Source: Duganella margarita
GTDB lineage: Bacteria; Pseudomonadota; Gammaproteobacteria; Burkholderiales; Burkholderiaceae_D
Length of the DNA stretch: 64,000 bases
Direction: 5' to 3'
Assembly: GCF_009857535.1 (NCBI RefSeq)
Contig: NZ_WWCS01000018.1
Location: 1-64,000 of the forward strand
Part shown: positions 32,372 to 41,285 of the stretch, piece after piece
Layout of the letters: each line of letters starts with the position of its first letter
How positions within the stretch are numbered: position 1 is the first letter of the stretch
Notes under the pieces: generated by a model
Told to the model about the DNA's origin: nothing
Databases searched by the model: none
Seen by the model: the letters and a program-made list of their open reading frames with translations, nothing else
Made by a program: the position numbers and the translations under genes

Positions 32372-32493
32372 GCGCTGCCGGAAAAACAAGGTACAATGCC
32401 GGGTTAATCTCTGACGCATTTTTTACCCGATCAAACGTAAGCCTGCGTGGCGACGATGATCTTTACGCAACCACCTTATTAAGTAGAATTACT

Positions 32494-33069
32494 ATGAAAC
32501 CTGCAAAAGAAATTCGTGTTGGCAATATCATTATGGTTGACGCTAAGCCATTCATCGTGCTGCGCTCCGATGTCAATGGTTCCAGCCGCACGGGCTTCAC
32601 CTACAAGTGGAAGATGAAGAACCTGCTGACCAACGCACCGCTGGAAAACGTCTTCCGCGGTGACGACAAGTTCGACGTCGTGGTTCTGGACAAAAAGCCA
32701 GTGACCTATTCGTACTTCGCCGATCCACTGTACGTGTTCATGGACGCTGACTACGAACAGTACGAAATCGAAGAAGAAAACCTGGGCGAATCGCTGAACT
32801 ACCTGAAAGACGGCATGGAATGCGAAGCCGTGTTCTACGATGGCAAAGCCATCTCGGTAGAACTGCCAACCACCATCCAGCGTCAGATCGTGTACTCGGA
32901 GCCTGCAGTTAAAGGCAACACTTCGGGCAACGTGACCAAAGAAGCGAAAATCGAAAACGCCATCGAATCGAAGCAGTTCTCGATCCAGGTGCCACTGTTC
33001 GTTTCGCAAGACGACCTGATCGAAATCGACACCCGCACCAACGAATTCAAGAAAGTCGTACGCAACTAA
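32494..33069 (+). CDS. efp: Elongation factor P (arginine-rhamnosylated type)
   Basis: EF-P binds between the P and E sites and rescues ribosomes stalled at proline runs. The 191-residue protein has the KOW-like N-terminal domain and two OB domains. The tip of domain I reads DVNGSSRTGFTYKW with Arg at position 32, the residue EarP modifies, instead of the lysine of the EpmA type. The start is the ATG at 32494, although the frame is open far upstream into earP. Confidence 0.97.
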   Translation: MKPAKEIRVGNIIMVDAKPFIVLRSDVNGSSRTGFTYKWKMKNLLTNAPLENVFRGDDKFDVVVLDKKPVTYSYFADPLYVFMDADYEQYEIEEENLGESLNYLKDGMECEAVFYDGKAISVELPTTIQRQIVYSEPAVKGNTSGNVTKEAKIENAIESKQFSIQVPLFVSQDDLIEIDTRTNEFKKVVRN

Positions 33070-33083
33070 TACGACGTTTTTGC

Positions 33084-33120
33084 AAAAAAGGCACACCCGC
33101 GCAAGCCGGTGTGCTTTTTT
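33084..33120 (+). terminator. Intrinsic terminator of efp
   Basis: The stem gcacacc / ggtgtgc is preceded by aaaaaa and followed by a run of eight T, 15 bases after the efp stop. Confidence 0.88.
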
Positions 33121-33202
33121 TTCGTCAATTTTTGTGGTGGAAGTTACAACCTGCTGATATATTAATGCAACGCAACAAATGCAATTCAACCACGAGGATG
33201 GC

Positions 33203-34786
33203 ATGGACCGCAGGGATTTCGTAAAAATTGGGTTGGCGGCAGGGGCTGTCGCGGGTGGCGTATCGGCCAAGACGCTGGGCACCGGCGGCATCCTCGACGC
33301 CGGCGTCTGGGAGCAGCAGCAGATGATGGAGGCCGGCAAGCTGACCTCGCATTCGCTGACGTCGCAGTACCTGGCGCGCATCAAGACCATCGACAAGTCT
33401 GGCCCACGCCTGAACTCCATCATCGAAATCAATCCGGAAGCGCTGAAGATCGCGCTGGAGATGGACCGCGAGCGCAACCTCAAGCGCGTGCGCGGCCCGC
33501 TGCACGGCATCCCCGTTCTACTGAAAGATAACATCGCCACCGGCGACCGCATGAGCACTACGGCGGGTTCGCTGGCGCTGGCCGGCGTGCGCGCCGCGCG
33601 CGATGCCCATGTGACGGCGCAACTGCGGGCGGCCGGCGCGGTCATCATCGGCAAGACCAATTTGAGCGAGTGGGCAAATATGCGCTCCACCAATTCCGTC
33701 AGCGGCTGGAGCGGGCGCGGTGGCTTGACCTTGAATCCGTATTCACTGGACCGCAATTGCAGCGGTTCCAGTTCCGGCTCCGGCGCGGCGATTGCCGCCG
33801 GTCTGGCGACGCTGGCGGTGGGCACCGAGACCGATGGGTCGATCGTGTCGCCGGCCTCGATTTGCGGGCTGGTTGGCATCAAGCCGACACTGGGCCTGGT
33901 CAGCCGCAGCGGCATTATCCCGATCGCGCATTCGCAGGACACCGCCGGCCCGATGGCGCGCAGCGTCGCCGATGCGGCTTTGATGCTGTCGGCGATGACG
34001 GGCGTGGACCCGAAAGATCCGGTAACGTCGGAAAGCGTCGGCAAGGTTGGCGACTACCGCGCGGCTTTGGACAAGGGCGGCTTGAAAGGCGTGCGCATTG
34101 GCGTGGCCCGTAATTTCTTCGGCCATCTGCCGGAGCTGGATGCGGTGATCGAAAAGGCGCTGTTGGACCTGAAGGCGCAAGGCGCGGTGCTGGTGGACAC
34201 CGAAGTGCCCAACGTCGGCAAGTATGGCGACAGCGAAACCGAGGTGCTGCTGTACGAATTCAAGACCGATCTGGAAGCGTACCTGAAAGAGTATGCGCCG
34301 AACGCGCCGGTGTCCAATATGGCCGACGTGATCGCGTTCAATCAAAAGCATCAGCAGCAGGAGATGCCTTACTTCGGGCAGGAGTACCTGGAGCAGGCGC
34401 AGGCCAAGGGCAATCTGGAGTCGCCGGCCTACAAAGAAGCGCTGGCCAACAACCGCCGCTACGCGCGCGCGGAAGGCATCGACCAGGTGATGAAGCAGCA
34501 CCAGCTCGACGCACTGGTGGCGCCGACCGGCGGCCCGGCGTGGCTGACGGACTTTATCAACGGCGATCACTTTGTCGGCGGTTTCTCTTCGCCGGCAGCG
34601 GTGGCAGGTTATCCGCACATTACGGTGCCGGCAGGGCATGTACATGGACTGCCGGTGGGCCTGTCGTTTGTCGGCGCGGCCTACAGCGAGGCGGCGTTGA
34701 TCCGCATGGCGTATGCCTATGAACAGTCGACGCTGCACCGGCGCGCGCCGCAGTTCCCGCCGAGCGTGTCGCTGGCGGTGCGCTAG
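33203..34786 (+). CDS. Tat-exported amidase (amidase-signature family)
   Basis: The protein has a twin-arginine signal (MDRRDFVKIGLAAGAVAGG) after a cgagga ribosome site, which is why the ATG at 33203 is preferred over 33179. The mature part carries the amidase-signature Ser-Ser-Lys triad: Lys in GIPVLLKDNI, Ser pair in NCSGSSSGSGAAIAAGLA, and the Gly/Ser loop of GTETDGSIVSPAS. About 527 residues. It hydrolyses amide bonds in the periplasm; the substrate is not predictable. The stop overlaps the convergent next gene by 4 bases. Confidence 0.9.
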   Translation: MDRRDFVKIGLAAGAVAGGVSAKTLGTGGILDAGVWEQQQMMEAGKLTSHSLTSQYLARIKTIDKSGPRLNSIIEINPEALKIALEMDRERNLKRVRGPLHGIPVLLKDNIATGDRMSTTAGSLALAGVRAARDAHVTAQLRAAGAVIIGKTNLSEWANMRSTNSVSGWSGRGGLTLNPYSLDRNCSGSSSGSGAAIAAGLATLAVGTETDGSIVSPASICGLVGIKPTLGLVSRSGIIPIAHSQDTAGPMARSVADAALMLSAMTGVDPKDPVTSESVGKVGDYRAALDKGGLKGVRIGVARNFFGHLPELDAVIEKALLDLKAQGAVLVDTEVPNVGKYGDSETEVLLYEFKTDLEAYLKEYAPNAPVSNMADVIAFNQKHQQQEMPYFGQEYLEQAQAKGNLESPAYKEALANNRRYARAEGIDQVMKQHQLDALVAPTGGPAWLTDFINGDHFVGGFSSPAAVAGYPHITVPAGHVHGLPVGLSFVGAAYSEAALIRMAYAYEQSTLHRRAPQFPPSVSLAVR

Positions 34787-35505
34787 TTTTTTAGTACGTG
34801 GCGGAAGGTGGGCTCGATGCCGAGCGCGTGCAGGTGCTTGACGATGTCTTCCAGCGTAGCGTCTTTCAGCAGCAGGCCTTGCGGCGTGGCGGCGGATGGC
34901 ATAGGCGCCGGCGGGGCCTTGACTGCGGTGTGGCGGCGTTGCAGCGTGTCCATCGCGTGCGCGAATGCTTCGTCGCTGATGCAATGCAGTTTTTCCAGGA
35001 ATGCCGCCTGCGATAATTCATTCGGCGGCATTTCCAGGCCCAGGTCTTCGGCCAGCGCGCTGCCCATGCCGGGATTGATGAACGACGCCCACAAGCCGGT
35101 GGCGACGTGCAGGCAGGGCGGCAGTTCCACTACCGTGCGGCCCAGATCAATCGCTTCGTCTTCAAAGTAAGCCTTGTGCAGCAAAGCCAGGAACTGGCGT
35201 GCGCGTTCGGTGGAGATCGGCGAGGCCAGCGACAGCCACAGACGATAGCTCTCGCCACCCGACACGCTGACCGCCGGCGCGGGCAAATCCAGATCCGATT
35301 GCAGCGCGTTGGCGACTTCGCATAACCGCAGCCAGTGCTGCTCGCCAGACGCTTTGTGAAAATCGATGACGATGGCGCGCGTCATGCCGTCCTGCGCCAG
35401 GTCGAAGGCAAACGTCGCCTCGCCGCGCAGGTGATGCTGCAGGCGCTGGTGATTGTCGGCGTTGAGCAGGAACAGCCTTCTCAGTTCTGAAATTAATTTG
35501 TCCAT
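34783..35505 (-). CDS. Conserved hypothetical protein, 240 residues
   Basis: No family was recognised with confidence. The start is taken as the ATG at 35505 (MDKLISELRRLFLLNADNHQ). The middle part (TRAIVIDFHKASGEQHWLRL, SVSGGESYRLWLSLASPIS) has the look of an alpha/beta domain, distantly like primase-polymerase folds, but this is speculation. The C-terminal 30 residues form an acidic-helical tail. It lies 19 bp downstream of a broken small gene and overlaps the amidase stop by 4 bases. Confidence 0.6.
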   Translation of the reverse strand: MDKLISELRRLFLLNADNHQRLQHHLRGEATFAFDLAQDGMTRAIVIDFHKASGEQHWLRLCEVANALQSDLDLPAPAVSVSGGESYRLWLSLASPISTERARQFLALLHKAYFEDEAIDLGRTVVELPPCLHVATGLWASFINPGMGSALAEDLGLEMPPNELSQAAFLEKLHCISDEAFAHAMDTLQRRHTAVKAPPAPMPSAATPQGLLLKDATLEDIVKHLHALGIEPTFRHVLKN

Positions 35506-35524
35506 GCCTGCATTATCGCCGATG

Positions 35525-35792
35525 TCAGCGCAGCCAGAACAGCCATCTGGATTTCTTCTTCGGCGAGTCCGATGGGGACGGTGGTGGCGTTGGCGCCAGG
35601 CGTAGCGGCCATTCGTCGGATGTATTGGCAGCGCCGGCCAGACGGAAGCCCTCGATCTGGTAAGGCTCGGCTGCAATCCGGCCGATCCACTCTTCGGACA
35701 GAGCGAAGCGCCTGGCGCCTGGCGCCTAGCGCGGCGCGCATGGCCGGCGACAAGGCCAAATCGGAACAGCAGAAATAAACGCGGTTAGATAT
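35525..35792 (-). pseudogene. Broken small gene: ATA in place of the start codon and a 7-bp duplication frameshift
   Basis: After an aggaga site, codons from 35792 read ATA-SNRVYFCCSDLALSPAMRAA. The frame is thrown off by a tandem 7-bp duplication. Removing one copy restores ALGARRFALSEEWIGRIAAE, then PYQIEGFRLAG and a stop at 35525, about 86 residues with a Pro/Ser/Lys C-terminus. Codon choice is typical of the chromosome on both sides. Both lesions would block expression, so this looks like a recent pseudogene or slippage-controlled gene. No homologue is recognised. Confidence 0.6.
35708..35728. repeat. Three near-perfect tandem 7-mers causing a frameshift
   Basis: The plus strand reads gcgcctg, gcgcctg, gcgccta in a row. 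Two units keep the small minus-strand gene in frame; three shift it. A repeat of this size can expand or contract by slippage. Confidence 0.7.
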
Positions 35793-35851
35793 GACTTCTC
35801 CTGCGTGAATGATGCCGCGCAGCTTAGCATTCTCACGCAGGAGGCGGCGCG

Positions 35852-36553
35852 CTACATAGCATTGCGCACGAGTACCGCATCCGCGCGATACTGGTCTGGT
35901 AGCACGCGCTTTAGATTTGACACTTTTGGCAAGTCGTTATAAGCGATGTAGGGATCTGTCGGATGCAGCGTCAGATAGTTCTGGTGATAGGACTCGGCCA
36001 CGTAGAACTTCTTGTCCGTTTCGATCCTGGTCGTCAGCGGCTTTTTGAACACGTGCGAGGCGTCCAGCTGGGCGATATATTTCTCGGCCACCGCGCGTTG
36101 CACCGGCGTTTGCGGGAAGATGGCGGAGCGGTACTGCGTGCCGACGTCGCCGCCCTGGCGATTCAAGGTGGTCGGATCGTGCGTCACCGAGAAGAAGATC
36201 TGCAGCAGCTTGCCATAGCTGACTTGGGTTGGATCGTAAGTGATCTTCACCGATTCCGCATGGCCGGTGTCGCCGTTTTCGATCATCTCGTAGGTGGCGG
36301 TGCGCGCGTCGCCGCCGGTGTAGCCCGAGACGGCATTGCTGACGCCTTTCACGTGCTGGAACACGCCTTGCACGCCCCAGAAGCAGCCGCCGGCAAAGAT
36401 GGCGGTGGCCGAGTGTTCGCTGCCGGCCGGTTCATCCACCGCCGGCGGCGCGATGATGACGGCGGCTTCCGCCGCCGATGCGGCGTGCTGCTGGAAGATG
36501 ACGCCGACGAGGAGGGCGATTGGTGCGCCGATTTTGAGTACAAGGTTTTTCAT
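35852..36553 (-). CDS. msrA: Exported peptide-methionine (S)-S-oxide reductase MsrA
   Basis: MsrA reduces the S-epimer of methionine sulfoxide in proteins. Of 233 residues the first 29 or so form a signal peptide. GGCFWGVQ holds the catalytic Cys57, and GYTGGDARTATYE and YRSAIF are family motifs. The start is the ATG at 36553 with an aggag site; the upstream open frame lies in dipZ. It is the last gene of msrB-dipZ-msrA, so it acts in the periplasm with electrons passed across the membrane by DipZ. Confidence 0.94.
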   Translation of the reverse strand: MKNLVLKIGAPIALLVGVIFQQHAASAAEAAVIIAPPAVDEPAGSEHSATAIFAGGCFWGVQGVFQHVKGVSNAVSGYTGGDARTATYEMIENGDTGHAESVKITYDPTQVSYGKLLQIFFSVTHDPTTLNRQGGDVGTQYRSAIFPQTPVQRAVAEKYIAQLDASHVFKKPLTTRIETDKKFYVAESYHQNYLTLHPTDPYIAYNDLPKVSNLKRVLPDQYRADAVLVRNAM

Positions 36554-36567
36554 GGCGATGCTCCTGT

Positions 36568-38466
36568 TTAACCGAAGGTGAAGGCGTAGGCTTGTACGCC
36601 GGGATCGAGGAATTGAATGCTGAAGGTGTGGTCGCCGACATCGCCGGCATTGCCTGTTTGCCGCACCAGCTGATACAGGCGCTGGCTGTCGACGATGCCG
36701 CTGCCGTCGGACGCCACGTCGGTGCCGTGGTTCTGGCCCGGCGCAACGCCGTCGATGGTCACGCGGAAGCGCACCGGCTTGCCGTCTTTGGTCGGCCCCA
36801 GCACCAGGTGCAAGTCGCGCGCATGGAACCGGTAGACGATGCTGCCGCTGCCCTTGTTCAGCGTGATCTGGTCCGCCTGCGACAGCCAGTTGCCGCCCAG
36901 GCCCCACTGGTTCAGTGCCGGCTTGGCAGGCGCCGTGTATTGGCGGGCGGCGTTGGCTGCCTGCTTTTCCGGCGAGGCGAAATTCTGGGTGCGCTCGAAG
37001 CCGAGATAGGTCTCCGGCGATGCGACCGAGTCCATATCCGACTGCTGCTGCACGCCGTGTGCATCCTCGGTGCTGACCACGGTGTTGGTCACGTTCTCGC
37101 GGCCCGCTTCTTCCAGCAGTTTCTGGATGACCTGCTCCGACTGCGCGTACTCGCCTTCGCCGAAATGATGGTGGCGGATGCGGCCCTGAGCGTCAATGAA
37201 ATAATGCGCCGGCCAGTATTGGTTGCCGAAGGCGCGCCAGATCGCGTAATCGTTATCGATCGCCACCGGGAAAGTGATGCCTTGGTCCTTGACCGCCTTG
37301 CGCACGTTGCCGACGTTGCGCTCGAAGGCGAATTCCGGTGCGTGCACGCCGATCACCACCAGGCCCTGGTCACGGTACTTCTCGGCCCAGGCTTTGGTGT
37401 AGGGCAGGCTGCGCAGGCAGTTGATGCACGAGTAAGTCCAGAAGTCGACCAGCACCACTTTGCCTTTCAGCTGTGCTGCGGTCAGCGGCTTGGAGTTCAG
37501 CCATTCGACTGCACCGTCCAACTGCGGCAGCTTGCCTTCGATTGGCAGCTTGTCGTTGCCGTGTGCTGCGACGCGCATTGCCCGCATGGCCGGACCGGCG
37601 GCGTCGCCAACCATAGCGGCACGCGACATCATCGCGCCACCCGCTGCGGCTTCGTCGCTGTGGGCCGCTGCTGCGCTGCGCATCATGGCGCCGCCTTGGG
37701 CAGGCACGTTATCGTTCTCCGAATTGCTGCGCGGGGCCAGCGTATCGATCAGCTTTTGCTCGACGCCGGAGGTGGCGACGGTCGACACTTGCGTCAGCAG
37801 GCCGGTATCGAGGCCGGTGGCGATGGCCACTACGCCGGCCAGCATCGCAGCGCCCAGGCCACGGCGGACCCACTCGCCGGCGCCCAGCGAGCGCTTCATC
37901 GCGCTGAAGACTTTACCGCCGACCAGCAGCGCCAGTGCCAGCGAAGTGGCGGCGCCGGCGGCATAGGCCAACAGCAGCAGCGTGGTGCCGACGCTGGCGC
38001 CATTCAGCGCGGCGCCGGTCAGCACGAGGCCCAGCACCGGGCCGGCGCACGGCGCCCACAGCAAGCCGGTCGCCACGCCGAGCAGGAACGACGAGCGAGC
38101 ACCTGTTGCACCTTCGCCCGAGGCGTCAGCCTGCTGCACCTTGTTGGACAGCCGGTCGCCCAGCGCCACCAGTGGCTTGGTCAGGCGATCCGCCAGGTGC
38201 GGCAGCAGCAAGGTCAGGCCGAAGAAGGCCATCAGCGCCAGTGCCAGCCAGCGGCCGTACTGGTTGGCTTGCACCACCCAGCCGCCGCCGACGGCAGCCA
38301 GCGTGGCGACCAGCGCAAAGGTCAGCGCCATGCCGGCCAGCAGCGGCAGGCCGCTACGGGCGAATGGTTGGCCGGTGCGGGCAAATACAAACGGCAGCAC
38401 CGGCAGAATGCATGGGCTGACGATGGTCAGCGCGCCGCCGAGATAAGCAAGCAGTATCAGTAACAT
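36568..38466 (-). CDS. dipZ: DipZ-type thiol-disulfide relay protein (CcdA membrane domain + thioredoxin-like domain)
   Basis: The 632-residue protein moves reducing power from cytoplasmic thioredoxin to the periplasm. The N-terminal CcdA domain (about 1-230, six helices) holds redox Cys19 (SPCILPVLPF) and Cys140 (WAPCAGPV). A Met-rich linker (seven Met in 261-297) leads to a thioredoxin-like domain with CINC (347-350). The last part is a beta-rich DipZ C-terminal domain. Its place between msrB and msrA suggests it recycles both. Ribosome site ggagat. Confidence 0.92.
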   Translation of the reverse strand: MLLILLAYLGGALTIVSPCILPVLPFVFARTGQPFARSGLPLLAGMALTFALVATLAAVGGGWVVQANQYGRWLALALMAFFGLTLLLPHLADRLTKPLVALGDRLSNKVQQADASGEGATGARSSFLLGVATGLLWAPCAGPVLGLVLTGAALNGASVGTTLLLLAYAAGAATSLALALLVGGKVFSAMKRSLGAGEWVRRGLGAAMLAGVVAIATGLDTGLLTQVSTVATSGVEQKLIDTLAPRSNSENDNVPAQGGAMMRSAAAAHSDEAAAGGAMMSRAAMVGDAAGPAMRAMRVAAHGNDKLPIEGKLPQLDGAVEWLNSKPLTAAQLKGKVVLVDFWTYSCINCLRSLPYTKAWAEKYRDQGLVVIGVHAPEFAFERNVGNVRKAVKDQGITFPVAIDNDYAIWRAFGNQYWPAHYFIDAQGRIRHHHFGEGEYAQSEQVIQKLLEEAGRENVTNTVVSTEDAHGVQQQSDMDSVASPETYLGFERTQNFASPEKQAANAARQYTAPAKPALNQWGLGGNWLSQADQITLNKGSGSIVYRFHARDLHLVLGPTKDGKPVRFRVTIDGVAPGQNHGTDVASDGSGIVDSQRLYQLVRQTGNAGDVGDHTFSIQFLDPGVQAYAFTFG

Positions 38467-38481
38467 GATGTGATCTCCGTA

Positions 38482-38967
38482 TCAGGCTTCGCCGGCGGCG
38501 AAATTGAGCGCGACGCCGTCGATGCAGTAACGCAGGCCGGTCGGTTCCGGGCCGTCGTCGAACACGTCGCCCAGATGGCTGCCGCAGCGGCGGCACACAA
38601 CTTCCACGCCGTACAGGCCGAGCGCATTGGTGCGGCTGGTGATGACGCCACGGTCCAGCGGCTTCCAGAAGCTTGGCCAGCCGGTGCCGCTATCGAACTT
38701 GTTCTTCGACGAGAACAGCGGATTCTGGCAGCCGGCGCACACGAATTTGCCGGCGCGGTGCTCTTTGTACAATGGGCTGCTGAACGGCCGTTCGGTGCCA
38801 TGCTTGCGCAGCACCTCGTACTGGGCAGGCGAAAGCAGGGCGCGCCATTCGGCGTCGGTGTGAGTCACTTCCCATGCGGCGGCCGGGCCGGCGATGGTGG
38901 TGCGGTAGGCGACGCTGGCCAGCAGGGCGGCGCCGCTGGTGAGCAGGAAAGAACGTCTGGTTGTCAT
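38482..38967 (-). CDS. msrB: Tat-exported peptide-methionine (R)-S-oxide reductase MsrB
   Basis: MsrB reduces the R-epimer of methionine sulfoxide. The 161-residue protein begins with a Tat-like signal (TTRRSFLLTSGAALLAS), with ATG 38967 after a cggag site. Zinc ligands are Cys77/80 (CAGC) and Cys125/128 (CRRC), and the catalytic Cys148 is in RYCIDG. It is the first gene of the operon and its promoter region faces a two-component system gene 123 bp away. Confidence 0.94.
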   Translation of the reverse strand: MTTRRSFLLTSGAALLASVAYRTTIAGPAAAWEVTHTDAEWRALLSPAQYEVLRKHGTERPFSSPLYKEHRAGKFVCAGCQNPLFSSKNKFDSGTGWPSFWKPLDRGVITSRTNALGLYGVEVVCRRCGSHLGDVFDDGPEPTGLRYCIDGVALNFAAGEA

Positions 38968-39032
38968 GCTGGTCTCCGTAGGTGGAATGACGATGGAGCC
39001 ATTCTGCGCTCCCGGTGCTGACAAAATCCTCA

Positions 39033-39046
39033 CGTAAACGTAAACG
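39033..39046. promoter_or_regulatory. Direct repeat in the msrB/response-regulator gap
   Basis: cgtaaac occurs twice in direct tandem (cgtaaacgtaaac) in the 123-bp divergent gap, flanked by aaatcc and gattt. OmpR-type regulators usually bind short direct repeats, so this is the best candidate site for the adjacent regulator. Confidence 0.4.
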
Positions 39047-39090
39047 ATTTGTGATACTTTTCATCGCAGGAATCCTGCACAATACGGACC

Positions 39091-39807
39091 ATGGAACCCG
39101 CTAAACGTGTCTTAATTGTCGAAGACGACATACATATCGCAGACCTGCTGCGCATGCACCTCCAGGATGAGGGGTATCAGGTGACGCATTGCGCCGATGG
39201 TGCGCAAGGCCTGGCCCAGGTGCGCACCGGCGGCTGGGATGCGCTCATCCTCGACATCATGCTGCCCGGCGTGGATGGACTGGAAATCTGCCGCCAGGCA
39301 CGCGCCATGACGACTTATACGCCGATTATCATCACCAGCGCGCGTGCCAGCGAGGTGCACCGCATCCTCGGTCTGGAGCTGGGCGCGGACGATTACCTGC
39401 CCAAGCCGTTCTCGGTCTTGGAACTGGTGGCGCGCGTTAAAGCGCTGCTGCGCCGGGCCGACGCCATGTCGCGCAACCAGCGCAATGAGGGCGGGGCGCT
39501 GGAACTGAACGGCGTGCGCGTCGATCCCTTGACGCGCCAGGCTAGCGTCAACGGCAGTGCGCTGGACCTTACGCCGCGCGAATTCGACCTGCTGTACTTC
39601 TTCATCAAGCATCCTGAAAAAGTGTTCTCGCGGCTGGATTTGCTGAACCAGGTGTGGGGTTATCAGCATGACGGCTACGAACACACCGTCAACACCCACA
39701 TCAACCGCCTGCGCGCCAAGATCGAGGCCGATCCGGCCGACCCTACGCGCATCCTGACCGTCTGGGGCAAAGGCTACAGATACGCCAGCGCCGGCGAGTC
39801 AGCATGA
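39091..39807 (+). CDS. OmpR-family response regulator
   Basis: A 238-residue protein with an N-terminal receiver domain (IVEDDIHIADLLRMHLQDEG; phospho-Asp in LILDIMLPGVDG; Lys in DYLPKPF) and a C-terminal winged-helix DNA-binding domain (LDLTPREFDLLYFFIKHPEK, HTVNTHINRLRAKIE). It overlaps the kinase gene by 4 bases (ATGA). Being divergent from msrB-dipZ-msrA, it is the likely regulator of that operon, parallel to HprR control of msrPQ in E. coli. That is inference. Confidence 0.93.
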   Translation: MEPAKRVLIVEDDIHIADLLRMHLQDEGYQVTHCADGAQGLAQVRTGGWDALILDIMLPGVDGLEICRQARAMTTYTPIIITSARASEVHRILGLELGADDYLPKPFSVLELVARVKALLRRADAMSRNQRNEGGALELNGVRVDPLTRQASVNGSALDLTPREFDLLYFFIKHPEKVFSRLDLLNQVWGYQHDGYEHTVNTHINRLRAKIEADPADPTRILTVWGKGYRYASAGESA

Positions 39808-41285
39808 ACCTGACGCTGTCGCAGCGCCTGTCGCTGGTGTTCTCGATCCTGCTGCTGGCCTGCTGCGGCGCGTCCGCATGGCTGCAGATCCGCGCCAACA
39901 TCATGCATGAGAAGGAAGTGGTGCAGGGCCTGTCACGCGGGCTGGCGCGCAGCATCGCGCTGGATGCGCAGCTGATGCACGCGGAAGACGATACCACCGC
40001 TACGCAAGGTATCAGCCCCGAGGCCGTGCGCCGCCTGTTCAGCCGTTTGATGGACGTGAATCCCAGCGTGGAAGTCTATCTGCTGGACATGGACGGCCGC
40101 ATCGTCGGCCACGCCGCGCCGAACGGAAGCCTGAAGCGCGATCATGTGGGCCTGGAGCCGATCCGTCGCCTGCTGGCCAACGAGCCCTTGCCGATACAGG
40201 GCGACGATCCGCGCAGCGAGACCGGCCGCAAAGTATTCAGCGTGGCCGTGCTGCGCGCCGGTGAACGCAAGGTCGGCTACATCTACGTGATTTTGCAAAG
40301 CGAAGAGCACGACCGCCTGGCCGCGCGCGCCACCGCCAGCTCGGTGCTGCGCACCACGTTGTGGTCGATGGTGGTGGTAGCCGCGCTGGTGCTGATCGCC
40401 GGCCTGATTGCCTTCCGCCTGATTACCCGTCCGCTGCGCCGGCTGACCACCACCATGCGGCAGCTCGACACCAAGGCCGATCAACTGACGCTGCCAGTGG
40501 CGGTGCCGGAGGCCGCCAGCCAGCGCGACGAAATCGCGGTGCTGGAACACGCCTTTGGCGACATGGCCTCGCGCATCAACGATCAGTGGAAAACCATGCG
40601 CCAGTTGGATCACGACCGGCGCGAAGTGGTGGCGAATATCTCGCACGACTTGCGCACGCCGCTGGGCTCCTTGCACGGCTATCTGGAGACGCTGTCGCTG
40701 AAAGACGAAACGCTGGACGCGGCGGAGCGCCAGCGCTACCTCGGCATCGCGCTGGCGCAGAGCCAGAAGGTGGGACGGCTTGCGCAAGCCCTGTTCGAGC
40801 TGGCGCGCCTGGAGCATGGCTCGGTGCAGCCGGAGCTGGAGGCGTTCTCGCTGTCGGACCTGATCCAGGACGTGTTCCAGAAATTCGAACTGCAAGCGGC
40901 CGAACGCCAGGTGCGCCTGATGGCGACGCTGCCGCATCCGGCGCCGATGGTGCGCGCGGACCTGGGCATGATCGAGCGCGTGCTGACCAATCTATTCGAT
41001 AACGCGCTGCGCCACACGCCGGCCGGCGGCGAAGTCGAAATCACGGTGCAGCCGGGCGCCGGCGGCAAGATCGTTGTCACGGTAGCCGATACCGGCCCCG
41101 GCGTGCCAGCCGCCATGCGCGACAACCTGTTCCGCCGCCCGGTGGCGCTGCAAGGCGAATACCGTGTCGGCGGCCTTGGCCTGCTGACGGTCAACCGCAT
41201 CCTGCAACTCCATCACAGCAGCATAGAACTGGTGAGCGAACCCGATCTGGGCGCGGTGTTCCGTTTTACGCTGGATGCTGCGTAA
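39804..41285 (+). CDS. Sensor histidine kinase, partner of the OmpR-type regulator
   Basis: 493 residues. An N-terminal membrane helix (LVFSILLLACCGASAWL), a periplasmic sensor of about 150 residues, and a second helix (SMVVVAALVLIAGLIAFRLI) are followed by a HAMP domain. The kinase core has the H-box NISHDLRTPLGS, N-box NLFDNALRHTP and G-box VADTGPGVP. The periplasmic sensor contains several Met and His but no Cys, so sensing by Met oxidation is conceivable. Its 3' end overlaps the convergent AraC gene by 20 bp. Confidence 0.92.
   Translation: MNLTLSQRLSLVFSILLLACCGASAWLQIRANIMHEKEVVQGLSRGLARSIALDAQLMHAEDDTTATQGISPEAVRRLFSRLMDVNPSVEVYLLDMDGRIVGHAAPNGSLKRDHVGLEPIRRLLANEPLPIQGDDPRSETGRKVFSVAVLRAGERKVGYIYVILQSEEHDRLAARATASSVLRTTLWSMVVVAALVLIAGLIAFRLITRPLRRLTTTMRQLDTKADQLTLPVAVPEAASQRDEIAVLEHAFGDMASRINDQWKTMRQLDHDRREVVANISHDLRTPLGSLHGYLETLSLKDETLDAAERQRYLGIALAQSQKVGRLAQALFELARLEHGSVQPELEAFSLSDLIQDVFQKFELQAAERQVRLMATLPHPAPMVRADLGMIERVLTNLFDNALRHTPAGGEVEITVQPGAGGKIVVTVADTGPGVPAAMRDNLFRRPVALQGEYRVGGLGLLTVNRILQLHHSSIELVSEPDLGAVFRFTLDAA

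Noticed and set aside
32248..32493. N-terminal extension of EF-P into earP
   Set aside because: EF-P starts at MKPAKEIRVG; only with this start is the modified arginine at position 32.
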